From contig NZ_CP136624.1 in NCBI RefSeq assembly GCF_032917945.1, positions 3,348,001 to 3,412,000 on the forward strand: a stretch of 64,000 bases of DNA, in the 5' to 3' direction. The position numbers and the translations under genes were made by a program. Source of the stretch: Bradyrhizobium sp. sBnM-33. GTDB lineage: Bacteria > Pseudomonadota > Alphaproteobacteria > Rhizobiales > Xanthobacteraceae. Shown one piece after another: positions 52,577 through 61,126 of this stretch (position 1 is its first letter; the number at the start of each line of letters is the position of its first letter). The notes under the pieces were generated by a model. The model worked only from the letters and a program-made list of their open reading frames with translations, made no database searches and was not told the DNA's origin.

Positions 52577-54001
52577 ATGCGGACCGAAAACCTGGACAGA
52601 TCTGCTGCTGCGGATGCGCCTAAGGACTTGCGCGCTTGGCTCGCCCACCTTGCCCAACGAGGCAAGCTCGCTGTCGCCCGCGAGGGCGTGGAGCTCGCCG
52701 ATGAACTTGCTGCCGTTTCGAAGCGGCTGGAGCGCGACCGCGCGGTGCTGTTTCCAGTGCCCGGCGGACACGACATTCCGGTGGTCGCCAATCTGTTCGC
52801 CGCGCGGGACTGGGTCGCTGAATCCATCGCTGTCGGCGCAGAGCAGTTGCTGGCGCGCTTCCTTGCTGCGGCGCGCGAGCCGCTGCCGAGCCGCGAAGTG
52901 ACCAGCGGTCCGGTTCAGGAAATCGTCCACAACGAGGTCGACCTTCTCAGGCAGTTGCCGATCCCGAAGCACAACGAGCGCGACAGCGGGCCCTATATCA
53001 CGGCAGGCCTGCTGATCGCACGCAATCCGCGCAACGGCATTCAGAACGTATCGATCCATCGCTGCCAGATCAGCGGTCCGAACCGGATCGGCGTTCTGCT
53101 CTTGCCCAGGCACACGCTTTCCTATTTCCGCATGGCCGAGGAGGCGGGCGAGGCGCTCGAGATCGCGATCGTCATCGGAGTCCATCCGGCATTGCTTCTG
53201 GCGTCGCAGGCGATTGCTGCGCTCGATGAAGACGAGATGGGGATAGCCGGCGCGCTGCTAGGGCAGCCGATCGACGTCGTGAAGTGCAAGACCAACTCCG
53301 TCCGCGTGCCGGCTCAGGCGGAGATCGTGATCGAGGGGCGAATTCTCCCGCGCGTGCGTGAGCCGGAAGGGCCGTTCGGTGAATTTCCCCAGTACTACGG
53401 GCCGCGCGCAAACCGCGAGGTCATCGAGGTGGATGCGATCACTCACCGCGCCCGGCCGATTTTCCACACGATTGTCGGCGGGGGCTATGAGCACCTCATC
53501 CTGGGCGCCGTGCCGCGCGAGGCGACATTACTGCAGCATTTGCGGCGCAGTTTCCCGAACGTGCTCGACGTGCGTCTGCCGCGCGGCGGTACCTGCCGCT
53601 ACCATCTTGCCGTCAAGATCGACAAGACGTCTGACGGCGAGCCGAAGAACATCATCATGTGTGCCTTCGGCGCGCACTATGACATCAAGCAGGTCGTTGT
53701 CGTCGATAAGGACGTCAATATCGATGATTCCGAGGAAATCGAGTGGGCGATAGCGACGCGCTTCCAGGCCGATCGCGATCTGCTGATCGTTTCCGGCGCG
53801 CTCGGCTCCAAGCTCGATCCGACCACAAGGGACGGCATCAGCGCAAAGATGGGTCTCGACGCGACCGTGCCGGTCGACGCGCCGGAACTCGATTTCAAGC
53901 GTATTCACGTCAAGGGGGAGGAGCAGGTCGATCTCGCTTATGCCCTGCAGAAGAATCCGGCTCCGGCGCTCTCGCGTGTCCTTGTTCGAGATGCGCCCTA
54001 G
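52577..54001 (+). CDS. hmfF: UbiD-family prFMN-dependent decarboxylase (putative 2,5-furandicarboxylate decarboxylase)
   Basis: The 474-residue UbiD-family enzyme has DLRAWLAHLAQRGKLAVARE at the N-terminus, the central QLPIPKHNERDSGPYITAG stretch, the active-site Glu region VREPEGPFGEFPQYYGPR and a C-terminal LDPTTRDGISAKMGLDAT. The family reversibly decarboxylates aromatic and unsaturated acids with prenylated FMN. In hmf clusters the UbiD member (HmfF) removes one carboxylate from 2,5-furandicarboxylate to give 2-furoate, which fits the downstream genes. The name rests on context, since sequence alone does not fix substrate. AAAAAGGAG precedes the ATG at 52577. Confidence 0.82.
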   Translation: MRTENLDRSAAADAPKDLRAWLAHLAQRGKLAVAREGVELADELAAVSKRLERDRAVLFPVPGGHDIPVVANLFAARDWVAESIAVGAEQLLARFLAAAREPLPSREVTSGPVQEIVHNEVDLLRQLPIPKHNERDSGPYITAGLLIARNPRNGIQNVSIHRCQISGPNRIGVLLLPRHTLSYFRMAEEAGEALEIAIVIGVHPALLLASQAIAALDEDEMGIAGALLGQPIDVVKCKTNSVRVPAQAEIVIEGRILPRVREPEGPFGEFPQYYGPRANREVIEVDAITHRARPIFHTIVGGGYEHLILGAVPREATLLQHLRRSFPNVLDVRLPRGGTCRYHLAVKIDKTSDGEPKNIIMCAFGAHYDIKQVVVVDKDVNIDDSEEIEWAIATRFQADRDLLIVSGALGSKLDPTTRDGISAKMGLDATVPVDAPELDFKRIHVKGEEQVDLAYALQKNPAPALSRVLVRDAP

Positions 54002-54056
54002 GAGCCAAGCGCCAATCTGTTCGATCAGCCATGTATCTTGAGCCGAAGAGCTGTCG

Positions 54057-55790
54057 ATGTTGATGACTTCAAGCCCGCGCAGTGGCGGCGAGATCCTCGT
54101 CGACGCACTGAAAACTAACGGCGTGGATACGGTATTCTGCCTGCCGGGTGAAAGCTTCCTGGCCGCACTCGACGCGCTTGCCGGCGCGGGCGAGGCTATT
54201 CGCACCATCGTGACCCGGCACGAGGCGGGCGCGGCGCACATGGCCGAGGCGTATGGAAAGCTGACCGGGCGTCCCGGAATCTGCTTTGTCACGCGAGGGC
54301 CGGGCGCGAGCCATGCCGCAATCGGCGTTCACACAGCGTCGCAGGATTCTACGCCGATGATCCTGTTTATCGGTCAGGTCGCCCGCGGCATGCTGGGGCG
54401 TGAAGCTTGGCAGGAGGTCGACTTCCGCCGGATGTTCGGCGGCATGGCCAAATGGGTCGTCGAGATCGATCGTGCCGAGCGCATTCCCGAGCTGGTCAGC
54501 CGCGCCTTCCATGTTGCGGTGTCCGGGCGCCCGGGGCCGGTCGTGGTCTCGCTGCCTGAGGACATGCTGACGGAGCAAGCCGCGGTGGCCAATGCTGCTC
54601 CTTACGTGCGGGTTGCGGGCCATTCCGGTCCCGCTCAGCTATCGCGCTTGGTCGAGATGATCGACGGCGCCGAGCGGCCGCTGGTGATCGTCGGTGGCGG
54701 CGGCTGGAATGCCCGAGCCTGCGCGGATCTCAAGGGCTTCGTGGAGACATTCAGCCTGCCGGTTGTCGCCGGCTTTCGGCGGCAGGACATTCTCGACAAC
54801 CGGCATTCGCATTATGTCGGCCACGCGGGCCTGGGCCCAAGCCCAAAGTTGATCGAACGCATTCGCGGCGCCGACCTGATCATCGCCCTGGGCGGACGCC
54901 TGGGTGAGACCACGACTTCGGGCTACACGTTATTTGAAATTCCCCGCCCGGCTCAGCGCCTCGTGCACATACATGCCGATCCGAACGAGCTTGGACGCAT
55001 CTATCAGGCCGATCTGCCGATCAACGCCGGTATGTCCGAGATGGCCGCGGCGCTCGCCGCGCTCCGGCCTTCGGAGCGATACGAAGCGGGGACGGAGGCG
55101 CGGCGGAAGGCATGGCTCGCAGCGGCGCGCGAGGACTTCATCGCCGACCAGATACCCGGATCGATGCCGGGCCCGGTCGATCTCGGCGCGGTGATGCTTC
55201 ACTTGCGCGAAGTCCTGCCGGACGATGCCATCATCTCGAACGGGGCGGGCAACTACGCGATCTGGGTGCACAAGTTCCATCGCTATGGCGGTTTCAGGAC
55301 GCAGCTTGCACCGACATCCGGCGCGATGGGCTATGGTCTGCCCGCGGCCATCGCGGCCAAACTGGTTCACTCTGACCGCACCGCGGTCTGCTTTGCCGGC
55401 GATGGCTGCTTCATGATGAGCGCCAATGAGCTTGCGACCGCATCACAATATGGACTCGGCGTCATTGTCATCGTCGTCAACAACGGCATGTATGGGTCCA
55501 TTCGCATGCACCAGGAGAAGGAATATCCGGGGCGCGTTCATGCGACCGCGCTCGAGAATCCGGATTTTGTCGCGCTGGCCCGCGCCTTCGGCGGCTTTGG
55601 CGAGCAGGTCCTGGAAACCGAAAGCTTTGCAGCGGCCTTTGCCCGGGCAAGGGCCTTTGCAGACGAGCGGCGCAAGCCGGCCCTCCTCGAACTGAAGATC
55701 GAGGCGGAAGCCATCACACCTTCTGCCACGCTGACCCAATTGCGTCAGCGCGCGCTGGCGTCGCGGCACGCGGTACGATTCGCACCATGA
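54057..55790 (+). CDS. Thiamine-diphosphate-dependent enzyme (acetolactate synthase/benzoylformate decarboxylase-like)
   Basis: The 577-residue ThDP enzyme has three domains. The N-terminal Pyr domain carries the catalytic Glu56 in TRHEAGAAHMAEAYGKLTG. The middle domain has LVIVGGGGWNARACADL. The C-terminal PP domain has the cofactor motif GDGCFMMSANELATASQ...VNN near residues 443-472. Family members decarboxylate 2-oxoacids or form or cleave C-C bonds. Here it lies between the UbiD gene and an AraC regulator, so it may decarboxylate the 2-oxoacid made by the FMN dehydrogenase encoded at 49430. This is not a core hmf function, and no ALS small subunit is present. Confidence 0.85.
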   Translation: MLMTSSPRSGGEILVDALKTNGVDTVFCLPGESFLAALDALAGAGEAIRTIVTRHEAGAAHMAEAYGKLTGRPGICFVTRGPGASHAAIGVHTASQDSTPMILFIGQVARGMLGREAWQEVDFRRMFGGMAKWVVEIDRAERIPELVSRAFHVAVSGRPGPVVVSLPEDMLTEQAAVANAAPYVRVAGHSGPAQLSRLVEMIDGAERPLVIVGGGGWNARACADLKGFVETFSLPVVAGFRRQDILDNRHSHYVGHAGLGPSPKLIERIRGADLIIALGGRLGETTTSGYTLFEIPRPAQRLVHIHADPNELGRIYQADLPINAGMSEMAAALAALRPSERYEAGTEARRKAWLAAAREDFIADQIPGSMPGPVDLGAVMLHLREVLPDDAIISNGAGNYAIWVHKFHRYGGFRTQLAPTSGAMGYGLPAAIAAKLVHSDRTAVCFAGDGCFMMSANELATASQYGLGVIVIVVNNGMYGSIRMHQEKEYPGRVHATALENPDFVALARAFGGFGEQVLETESFAAAFARARAFADERRKPALLELKIEAEAITPSATLTQLRQRALASRHAVRFAP

Positions 55791-55820
55791 AACGAAGCAA
55801 CTTGTGAAGGGAGGACCAGT

Positions 55821-56663
55821 ATGTCAACAGCTCTGCGCATCGCTCACGGCGCCTTCGGTAGGGTTGCGCTCCTGGACATGGATCGCTCGCTGGTGCGTCA
55901 TGCCCACCCGCAGTGCCACGTCCTCCTGAAGGTCGAGGGCTCCGATACGCAATTCATGGTAGGCGACAGGGCCTATCCGCTCACCGACACCAATGCCGTG
56001 TTGGTCGATGCCTGGACGCCGCATGCCTATGTGCATGATCCGGCGCGGCCGAGGACTCTCATTCTCGCGCTCTACGTCGAGCCACATTGGCTGAAGGAAT
56101 TTCGTTCCGGCTGGGCCGCCAGCGGCGCGCCCGGCTTTTTCGAGCAACCTTCCGGAGAGGTCTCGCCGCGGATTCGTCAGCTCACGCTCCGGCTGGCCGC
56201 CGAAATGGTAGAGCACCCGGACTGCACCCGCACCCATGAACAGGCGCTCTCAGATCTGATGATCGCGGTGATCGAGCGTTTCACGCCATGGCGCCGCTTT
56301 CCGGCTTCGATCCGCGGTATGAATGCGAAGAGCTGCGATTGGCGGATCAGGCGCGCCACCGAAGCGATGCGGGCTCGGGAAGGCTCATGCGCCAGCGTTG
56401 ACCAGTTCGCGAAGAGCGCGGGCTTGTCGCGTGCGCAGTTTTTTCGTCTGTTCGAGTCCTCGCTTGGCATATCGCCGAAGATCTACCTGAATGTGGTGCG
56501 CATGGAGCGGGTGCTCGATGCGGTAATGCACCAGGATATGCCCTTTGGTGAGATCAGCGAGCGCTTCGGCTTCCCGGAGCCTGCGCATTTCACGCGCTTC
56601 TTTCGCGATCATGCCGGCGTGAGTCCGCGCGAGTTCCGCAGCGTCTCGCGCCTTGCGAGCTGA
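55821..56663 (+). CDS. AraC-family transcriptional regulator
   Basis: The 280-residue protein has an N-terminal cupin-like sensor (residues 10-100: HAHPQCHVLLKVEG, then VDAWTPHAY) and a C-terminal AraC double HTH (SVDQFAKSAGLSRAQFFRLF and GEISERFGFPEPAHFTRFFR, ending SPREFRS). GAAGGGAGGA precedes the ATG. It separates the UbiX/UbiD/ThDP genes from the furoyl-CoA genes and probably regulates the latter. Effector is unknown. Confidence 0.88.
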   Translation: MSTALRIAHGAFGRVALLDMDRSLVRHAHPQCHVLLKVEGSDTQFMVGDRAYPLTDTNAVLVDAWTPHAYVHDPARPRTLILALYVEPHWLKEFRSGWAASGAPGFFEQPSGEVSPRIRQLTLRLAAEMVEHPDCTRTHEQALSDLMIAVIERFTPWRRFPASIRGMNAKSCDWRIRRATEAMRAREGSCASVDQFAKSAGLSRAQFFRLFESSLGISPKIYLNVVRMERVLDAVMHQDMPFGEISERFGFPEPAHFTRFFRDHAGVSPREFRSVSRLAS

Positions 56664-56793
56664 TGGGGCAGCGTACGCTTCCAAATGAGACGATTTGGTA
56701 AGTGGTGAGAGGGGACGGTATGGCTCCTCTGGCCGGCGTTCTTACATCTGATCCGCGTGGCGTCGCAGAGCGCAATCGGGAGGAATGTTGTAA

Positions 56794-59700
56794 ATGGCGC
56801 AGGTGGCGGCTCGACCCGCATCATCTGTCGACATGGAAGGCCGGCCGTGGGTCGGCCGCTCGATCGAGCGCGTCGAGGATGCGGCACTCCTCACTGGCCG
56901 CGGCCGTTTCATCGACGATCTCGGTACGCCGCCGGGCACGCTGCATGCTGCGATCCTCCGATCTCCCCATGCTCACGCCGATATCGTTTCGATCGACGCG
57001 GAGGCGGCACGCCGCGCACGGGGCGTTGCGGCCGTGCTCACCGGCGAGCAGGTCAAGGCGTTGACCTCAGGCCTCGTGGTCGGCGTCAAGGCGCCGGTGG
57101 AATGCTGGCCGATCGCGACTGAACGCGTTCGCTATGTCGGCGAACCCGTCGCCGTGGTCGTTGCGAGCGACCGTGCCTGGGCCGAAGATGCCGTCGAACT
57201 GATCCATGTCGAGTATCGGCCGCGCGCGGCCGTGGTCGATCCGTTGGCGGCGCTGGCGGCCGATGCGCCGGTTCTACACGACGGCTTTCCCGGCAACCTC
57301 GCCAGTGACCGTAGCTTCTCCTATGGCGATCCGGACCAGGCGTTTGCGCAAGCGCCGCATCGCTTCTCGATCGATATCCGCTATCCGCGCAATTCCTGCA
57401 CGCCGATCGAAACCTACGGTGTGATTGCTTCCCACGATGCGGCCGAGGACGCCTTCGACATCCTCGCCAATTTCCAGGGACCGTTCAGCATCCACACCGT
57501 GATCTCACGCGCCCTGAAAGTACCCGGCAATCGGCTGCGGCTGCGCACCCCGCCGGATTCCGGCGGCAGCTTCGGCGTGAAGCAGGGCGTATTTCCCTAC
57601 ATTGTGTTGATCGGCGCGGCTTCGCGCGCTGTCGGACGTCCCGTGAAATGGATCGAGGATCGGCTCGAGCACCTCACTGCTTCGGTCTCGGCCACCAACC
57701 GCGCCACCACGCTTTCGGCCGCCGTCGCCGCCGACGGCAGGATCCTCGCCCTCGATTGGGATCAGGTCGAGGATTGCGGCGCCCACCTGCGCGCACCCGA
57801 ACCGGCAACGCTCTACCGCATGCACGGCAACCTTGCCGGCGCCTACGACATCCGCCATGTGAAGGTGCGCAATCGCGTGGTGGTCACCAACAAGACGCCG
57901 ACTGGCCTCAACCGCGGCTTCGGTGGACCGCAAGTCTACTTCGCGCTGGAACGCCTGGTGCAGCGGATCGCGATCGGCCTGCGCCTTGATCCGCTCGATG
58001 TCATCAAGCGCAATCTCGTTCCCGCGAATGCCTTTCCTTACCGCACGGCTACCGGCGCATTGCTCGATTCCGGCAACTACCAGGAAGCTATTGCGAAGGC
58101 CGTCGAGCAAGGAGGATTGGCCGAACTGATGGCGCGGCGCGAGGAGGCGCGCGCGCAGGGCCGTCTCTACGGCATCGGCTACACCGCGGTCGTCGAGCCC
58201 AGCGTCTCCAACATGGGCTACATCACCACCGTTCTTACGGCTGCCGAGCGGCGCAAGGCGGGGCAGAAGAATGGCGCGCAGGCGACTGCGACCGTCGCGC
58301 TCGATCCGACCGGTGGTGTGACGGTTCACGTCGCTTCGGTGCCGCAAGGGCAGGGGCACCGCACCGTGCTGTCGCAGGTGGTCGCCGATGTGTTCGGGCT
58401 CAAGCCGCAGGACATTCGCGTCAACACGGAAATCGACACCGCCAAGGATGCCTGGTCGATCGCCTCCGGAAACTATGCGAGTCGGTTTGCGGCCGCCGTG
58501 GCCGGCACCGCCAAATTGGCCGCTGAACGCATCGCCGCCCGTCTCGCGCGCGTCGCTGCGAGCCAGTTGAATGTGGAGCCGGCGGACATCGTCTTCGACG
58601 GAGGCTTCGTCGCCTCGAAGCATAATCCGGAGAACCGCGTCACCTTTTCCAGAGTTGCGGCGCTCAGCCATTGGTCGCCTGGCTCATTGCCTGACGATGC
58701 CGGCCAGACCATCCGCGAGACCGTGTTCTGGACCCCGCCGGAGCTGACTGCACCGGATGATGACGATCGAATCAACTCCTCTCTCTGCCACGGCTTCATC
58801 TTCGATTTCTGCGGCGTCGAGATTGATCGCACGACGTTTGAAACGCGGATCGATCGCTACGTGACCATGCATGATTGCGGCACCATCCTGCATCCAGCCA
58901 TGGTGAACGGGCAGATCCGCGGTGGCTTTGTGCAGGCGCTGGGGGCGGCGCTCTATGAAGAATACGCCTATGCCGCCGACGGCAGCTTTCTGACCGGAAC
59001 GTTTGCCGACTATCTGTTGCCGACCACGACCGAAGTTCCGGATCCGCAGATCATTCACATGGAGACGCCGTCGCCGTTTACCCCGCTGGGGGCAAAAGGC
59101 GTCGGCGAGGGCAATTGCATGTCGACGCCGGTGTGCATCGCCAATGCAGTTGCCGATGCGCTGGGACTTGCCGACGTCACATTGCCGCTGGTGCCGGCGA
59201 AGCTCGCCGACTTGGCGCGCGGGCCGGAGCCGTTGCCGCCGGCAGGACAAACGAGGGCAGCCGCCGCTCGGGAGGCAGACCGCCGGCTGCGCGGCGAGGG
59301 GAGCGCCTCCGTCAACGCAGCGCCGGAGCAGGTGTGGACGATGCTGCTCGATGCCAGGACATTGCAGGCGGTGATTCCCGGATGCCAGCGCGTCGACAAA
59401 GTTTCCGACACGCATTTCCGCGCCGACGTGACGCTGGGCATCGGTCCGGTGACAGGACGCTATCGCGCCGATGTCGAGCTGTTCGATCTCGACCCGCCGA
59501 ATGCCGTCAGGTTGCGCGGCAAAGCGGAGGGCGCGCTCGGCTTCGGCGAGGCCGAAGGACACATCACGCTCGAGCCCGACGGCAACGGCGGCACGCGGCT
59601 GCACTACAGCTATGAAGCCGCAATCGGCGGCAAGGTCGCCAGCATCGGCGGCCGTCTGCTCGACGGCGCCACGCGCGTGATCATCGGACAGTTTTTCGCA

Positions 59701-59799
59701 GCACTTGCGCGCCAGGCCGGCGATGGAGCGTCCGTCAGCGGCTTCTCCCTCGTTGCGCTGCTCGGCAGGCTCGCAAGCCTGTTTGGAGGACGACGATGA
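56794..59799 (+). CDS. hmfA: Molybdopterin large subunit fused to a CoxG/SRPBCC domain (putative furoyl-CoA dehydrogenase)
   Basis: The 1001-residue protein has a xanthine dehydrogenase-family large subunit at residues 1-800: VEDAALLTGRGRFIDDL, PPDSGGSFGVKQGVFPY, molybdopterin-contact SVPQGQGHRTVLSQV and the catalytic-Glu loop GAKGVGEGN (Glu near 771). A CoxG-like SRPBCC domain follows at about 830-980: GSASVNAAPEQVWTMLLDA, IPGCQRV and GIGPVTGRYRADVEL. The loop NRGFGGPQ lacks the Cys-containing CO-dehydrogenase motif, so it is not a CO dehydrogenase. With the FAD and Fe-S subunits, CoA ligase and hydratase next door, 2-furoyl-CoA 5-hydroxylation is the best assignment. GGGAGGA precedes the ATG. 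Confidence 0.8.
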   Translation: MAQVAARPASSVDMEGRPWVGRSIERVEDAALLTGRGRFIDDLGTPPGTLHAAILRSPHAHADIVSIDAEAARRARGVAAVLTGEQVKALTSGLVVGVKAPVECWPIATERVRYVGEPVAVVVASDRAWAEDAVELIHVEYRPRAAVVDPLAALAADAPVLHDGFPGNLASDRSFSYGDPDQAFAQAPHRFSIDIRYPRNSCTPIETYGVIASHDAAEDAFDILANFQGPFSIHTVISRALKVPGNRLRLRTPPDSGGSFGVKQGVFPYIVLIGAASRAVGRPVKWIEDRLEHLTASVSATNRATTLSAAVAADGRILALDWDQVEDCGAHLRAPEPATLYRMHGNLAGAYDIRHVKVRNRVVVTNKTPTGLNRGFGGPQVYFALERLVQRIAIGLRLDPLDVIKRNLVPANAFPYRTATGALLDSGNYQEAIAKAVEQGGLAELMARREEARAQGRLYGIGYTAVVEPSVSNMGYITTVLTAAERRKAGQKNGAQATATVALDPTGGVTVHVASVPQGQGHRTVLSQVVADVFGLKPQDIRVNTEIDTAKDAWSIASGNYASRFAAAVAGTAKLAAERIAARLARVAASQLNVEPADIVFDGGFVASKHNPENRVTFSRVAALSHWSPGSLPDDAGQTIRETVFWTPPELTAPDDDDRINSSLCHGFIFDFCGVEIDRTTFETRIDRYVTMHDCGTILHPAMVNGQIRGGFVQALGAALYEEYAYAADGSFLTGTFADYLLPTTTEVPDPQIIHMETPSPFTPLGAKGVGEGNCMSTPVCIANAVADALGLADVTLPLVPAKLADLARGPEPLPPAGQTRAAAAREADRRLRGEGSASVNAAPEQVWTMLLDARTLQAVIPGCQRVDKVSDTHFRADVTLGIGPVTGRYRADVELFDLDPPNAVRLRGKAEGALGFGEAEGHITLEPDGNGGTRLHYSYEAAIGGKVASIGGRLLDGATRVIIGQFFAALARQAGDGASVSGFSLVALLGRLASLFGGRR

Positions 59800-60608
59800 A
59801 GCCCGCCGCCTTCGACTATGTCAGGGCCGAGTCCCTCGACGAAGTTCTGGAAGGACTTTCGAACGAGGGCGGCAATGCTCGCGTGCTGGCCGGCGGCCAG
59901 TCGCTGATGGCGATGCTCAACATGCGCCTGGCCCGGCCAAAAGTCCTGATCGACATCATGCGGCTAAAGGAGCTCAACCGCGTCGAGGAGCGGGCGGGCG
60001 TCGTGACGATCGGCGCGGGCGTACGCCAGGCCACATTGCTCGCTTGGCCGGAACTGACACGGACGCTGCCACTGCTTGCGCTGGCGCTACCCTGGATCGG
60101 CCACGTCCAGACGCGCAGCCGCGGCACCATCTGCGGCTCGCTGGCGCATGCGGACCCTAGCGCCGAGATGCCACTCGCGCTCATTGCGCTCGGCGGCGAG
60201 GTGCATCTGCGCAGCAAGAGGCGGCGTCGCCGCGTCCCAGCCCGCGATTTCTTTGTCGGTATGATGGCCACCGATCGCGCCGAAGACGAGTTGATCGAAG
60301 CCGTATCGTTTCCCGGTCATCGCGGCGGCCGATGCGCCTTCCGCGAGGTCGCCCGCCGCCACGGCGATTTCGCCATTGTGGCCTGTGCGGCGGTGGCGAC
60401 GCCGAACGGCGTCCGCTTTGCCGTTGGTGGCGTCGCGGATGTACCGACGACGCGGGAATGGCCATGCCTGGATGGCACCGCGCTTGACGATGCGTTGAAC
60501 GGCTTTGCCTACGAGCTTGACGCGCGCGACGACGTGCACGCGACCGCGCGATATCGGCGCGATCTGGTGCGGATTATTGGGCGCGACCTGATCGGCGAGG
60601 TGCTGTAA
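59796..60608 (+). CDS. hmfB: FAD-binding medium subunit (putative furoyl-CoA dehydrogenase)
   Basis: The 270-residue protein is a CoxM-type FAD subunit. It has FDYVRAESLDEVLEGLSNEG, FAD-binding AGGQSLMAMLNMRLARPKVL, VTIGAGVRQATLL and RGTICGSLAHADPSAEMPLA. Its length shows no room for the extra 4Fe-4S insertion of 4-hydroxybenzoyl-CoA reductase beta subunits, which argues for a hydroxylating dehydrogenase and against a ring reductase. Its ATG overlaps the large-subunit stop (ATGA), and its stop shares a base with the next start. Confidence 0.82.
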   Translation: MKPAAFDYVRAESLDEVLEGLSNEGGNARVLAGGQSLMAMLNMRLARPKVLIDIMRLKELNRVEERAGVVTIGAGVRQATLLAWPELTRTLPLLALALPWIGHVQTRSRGTICGSLAHADPSAEMPLALIALGGEVHLRSKRRRRRVPARDFFVGMMATDRAEDELIEAVSFPGHRGGRCAFREVARRHGDFAIVACAAVATPNGVRFAVGGVADVPTTREWPCLDGTALDDALNGFAYELDARDDVHATARYRRDLVRIIGRDLIGEVL

Positions 60609-61126
60609 TGACGCGTCTTGCCGCCCATGGCCGTCATCCGGTTCGCCTTAGCCTGAACGGCACGCCGGTGGAAGCCGAGGCTGAGCCGCGCATGCTGCTT
60701 TCCGATTTCCTGCGCCATCGGATCGGCGCGACGGGAACACATGTTGGCTGCGAGCACGGCGTTTGCGGCGCCTGCACGGTCATCGTCGGTGGCATGCTCA
60801 CGCGCTCTTGCCTGACCCTGGCAGCGCAGGTCGATGGCTGCGAGGTCCAAACCGTCGAGGGGCTCGCCCCGTCACCTGATCGGCTTGGCATCCTGCAGCA
60901 GGCATTCCGCCGCAACCACGCTCTGCAATGCGGGTTCTGCACGGCCGGCATCCTGATGTCGCTTGACTACTATCTGCGCCGCAATCCCTCGCCGCGCGAA
61001 GCCGATATTCGCGATCTCCTCAGCGGCCACCTCTGCCGCTGCACCGGATACACCCCGATCATAAAGGCGGCGCTCGAAGCGGCCGCCGACTTTTCCAACA
61101 CCACGGAAGAGAAGTCAGATGCTTGA
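60608..61126 (+). CDS. hmfC: (2Fe-2S) small subunit (putative furoyl-CoA dehydrogenase)
   Basis: The 172-residue protein binds two 2Fe-2S clusters. A ferredoxin-like part has GCEHGVCGACTVIVGG at about residues 45-60. A helical part has LQCGFCTAGILMS and HLCRCTGYTPI. It carries electrons between the Mo site and the FAD subunit. Its ATG overlaps the FAD-subunit stop (TAATG), and its 3' end overlaps the CoA-ligase start by eight bases, so all are translationally coupled. Confidence 0.86.
   Translation: MTRLAAHGRHPVRLSLNGTPVEAEAEPRMLLSDFLRHRIGATGTHVGCEHGVCGACTVIVGGMLTRSCLTLAAQVDGCEVQTVEGLAPSPDRLGILQQAFRRNHALQCGFCTAGILMSLDYYLRRNPSPREADIRDLLSGHLCRCTGYTPIIKAALEAAADFSNTTEEKSDA

Noticed and set aside
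57505..58671. 388-codon minus-strand open frame
   Set aside because: Antisense shadow within the hmfA-like gene.
56794..61126. Carbon monoxide dehydrogenase (CoxLMS)
   Set aside because: The large subunit lacks the Cys-containing active-site loop of CO dehydrogenases and the neighbours are CoA-pathway genes, so a furoyl-CoA dehydrogenase fits better.
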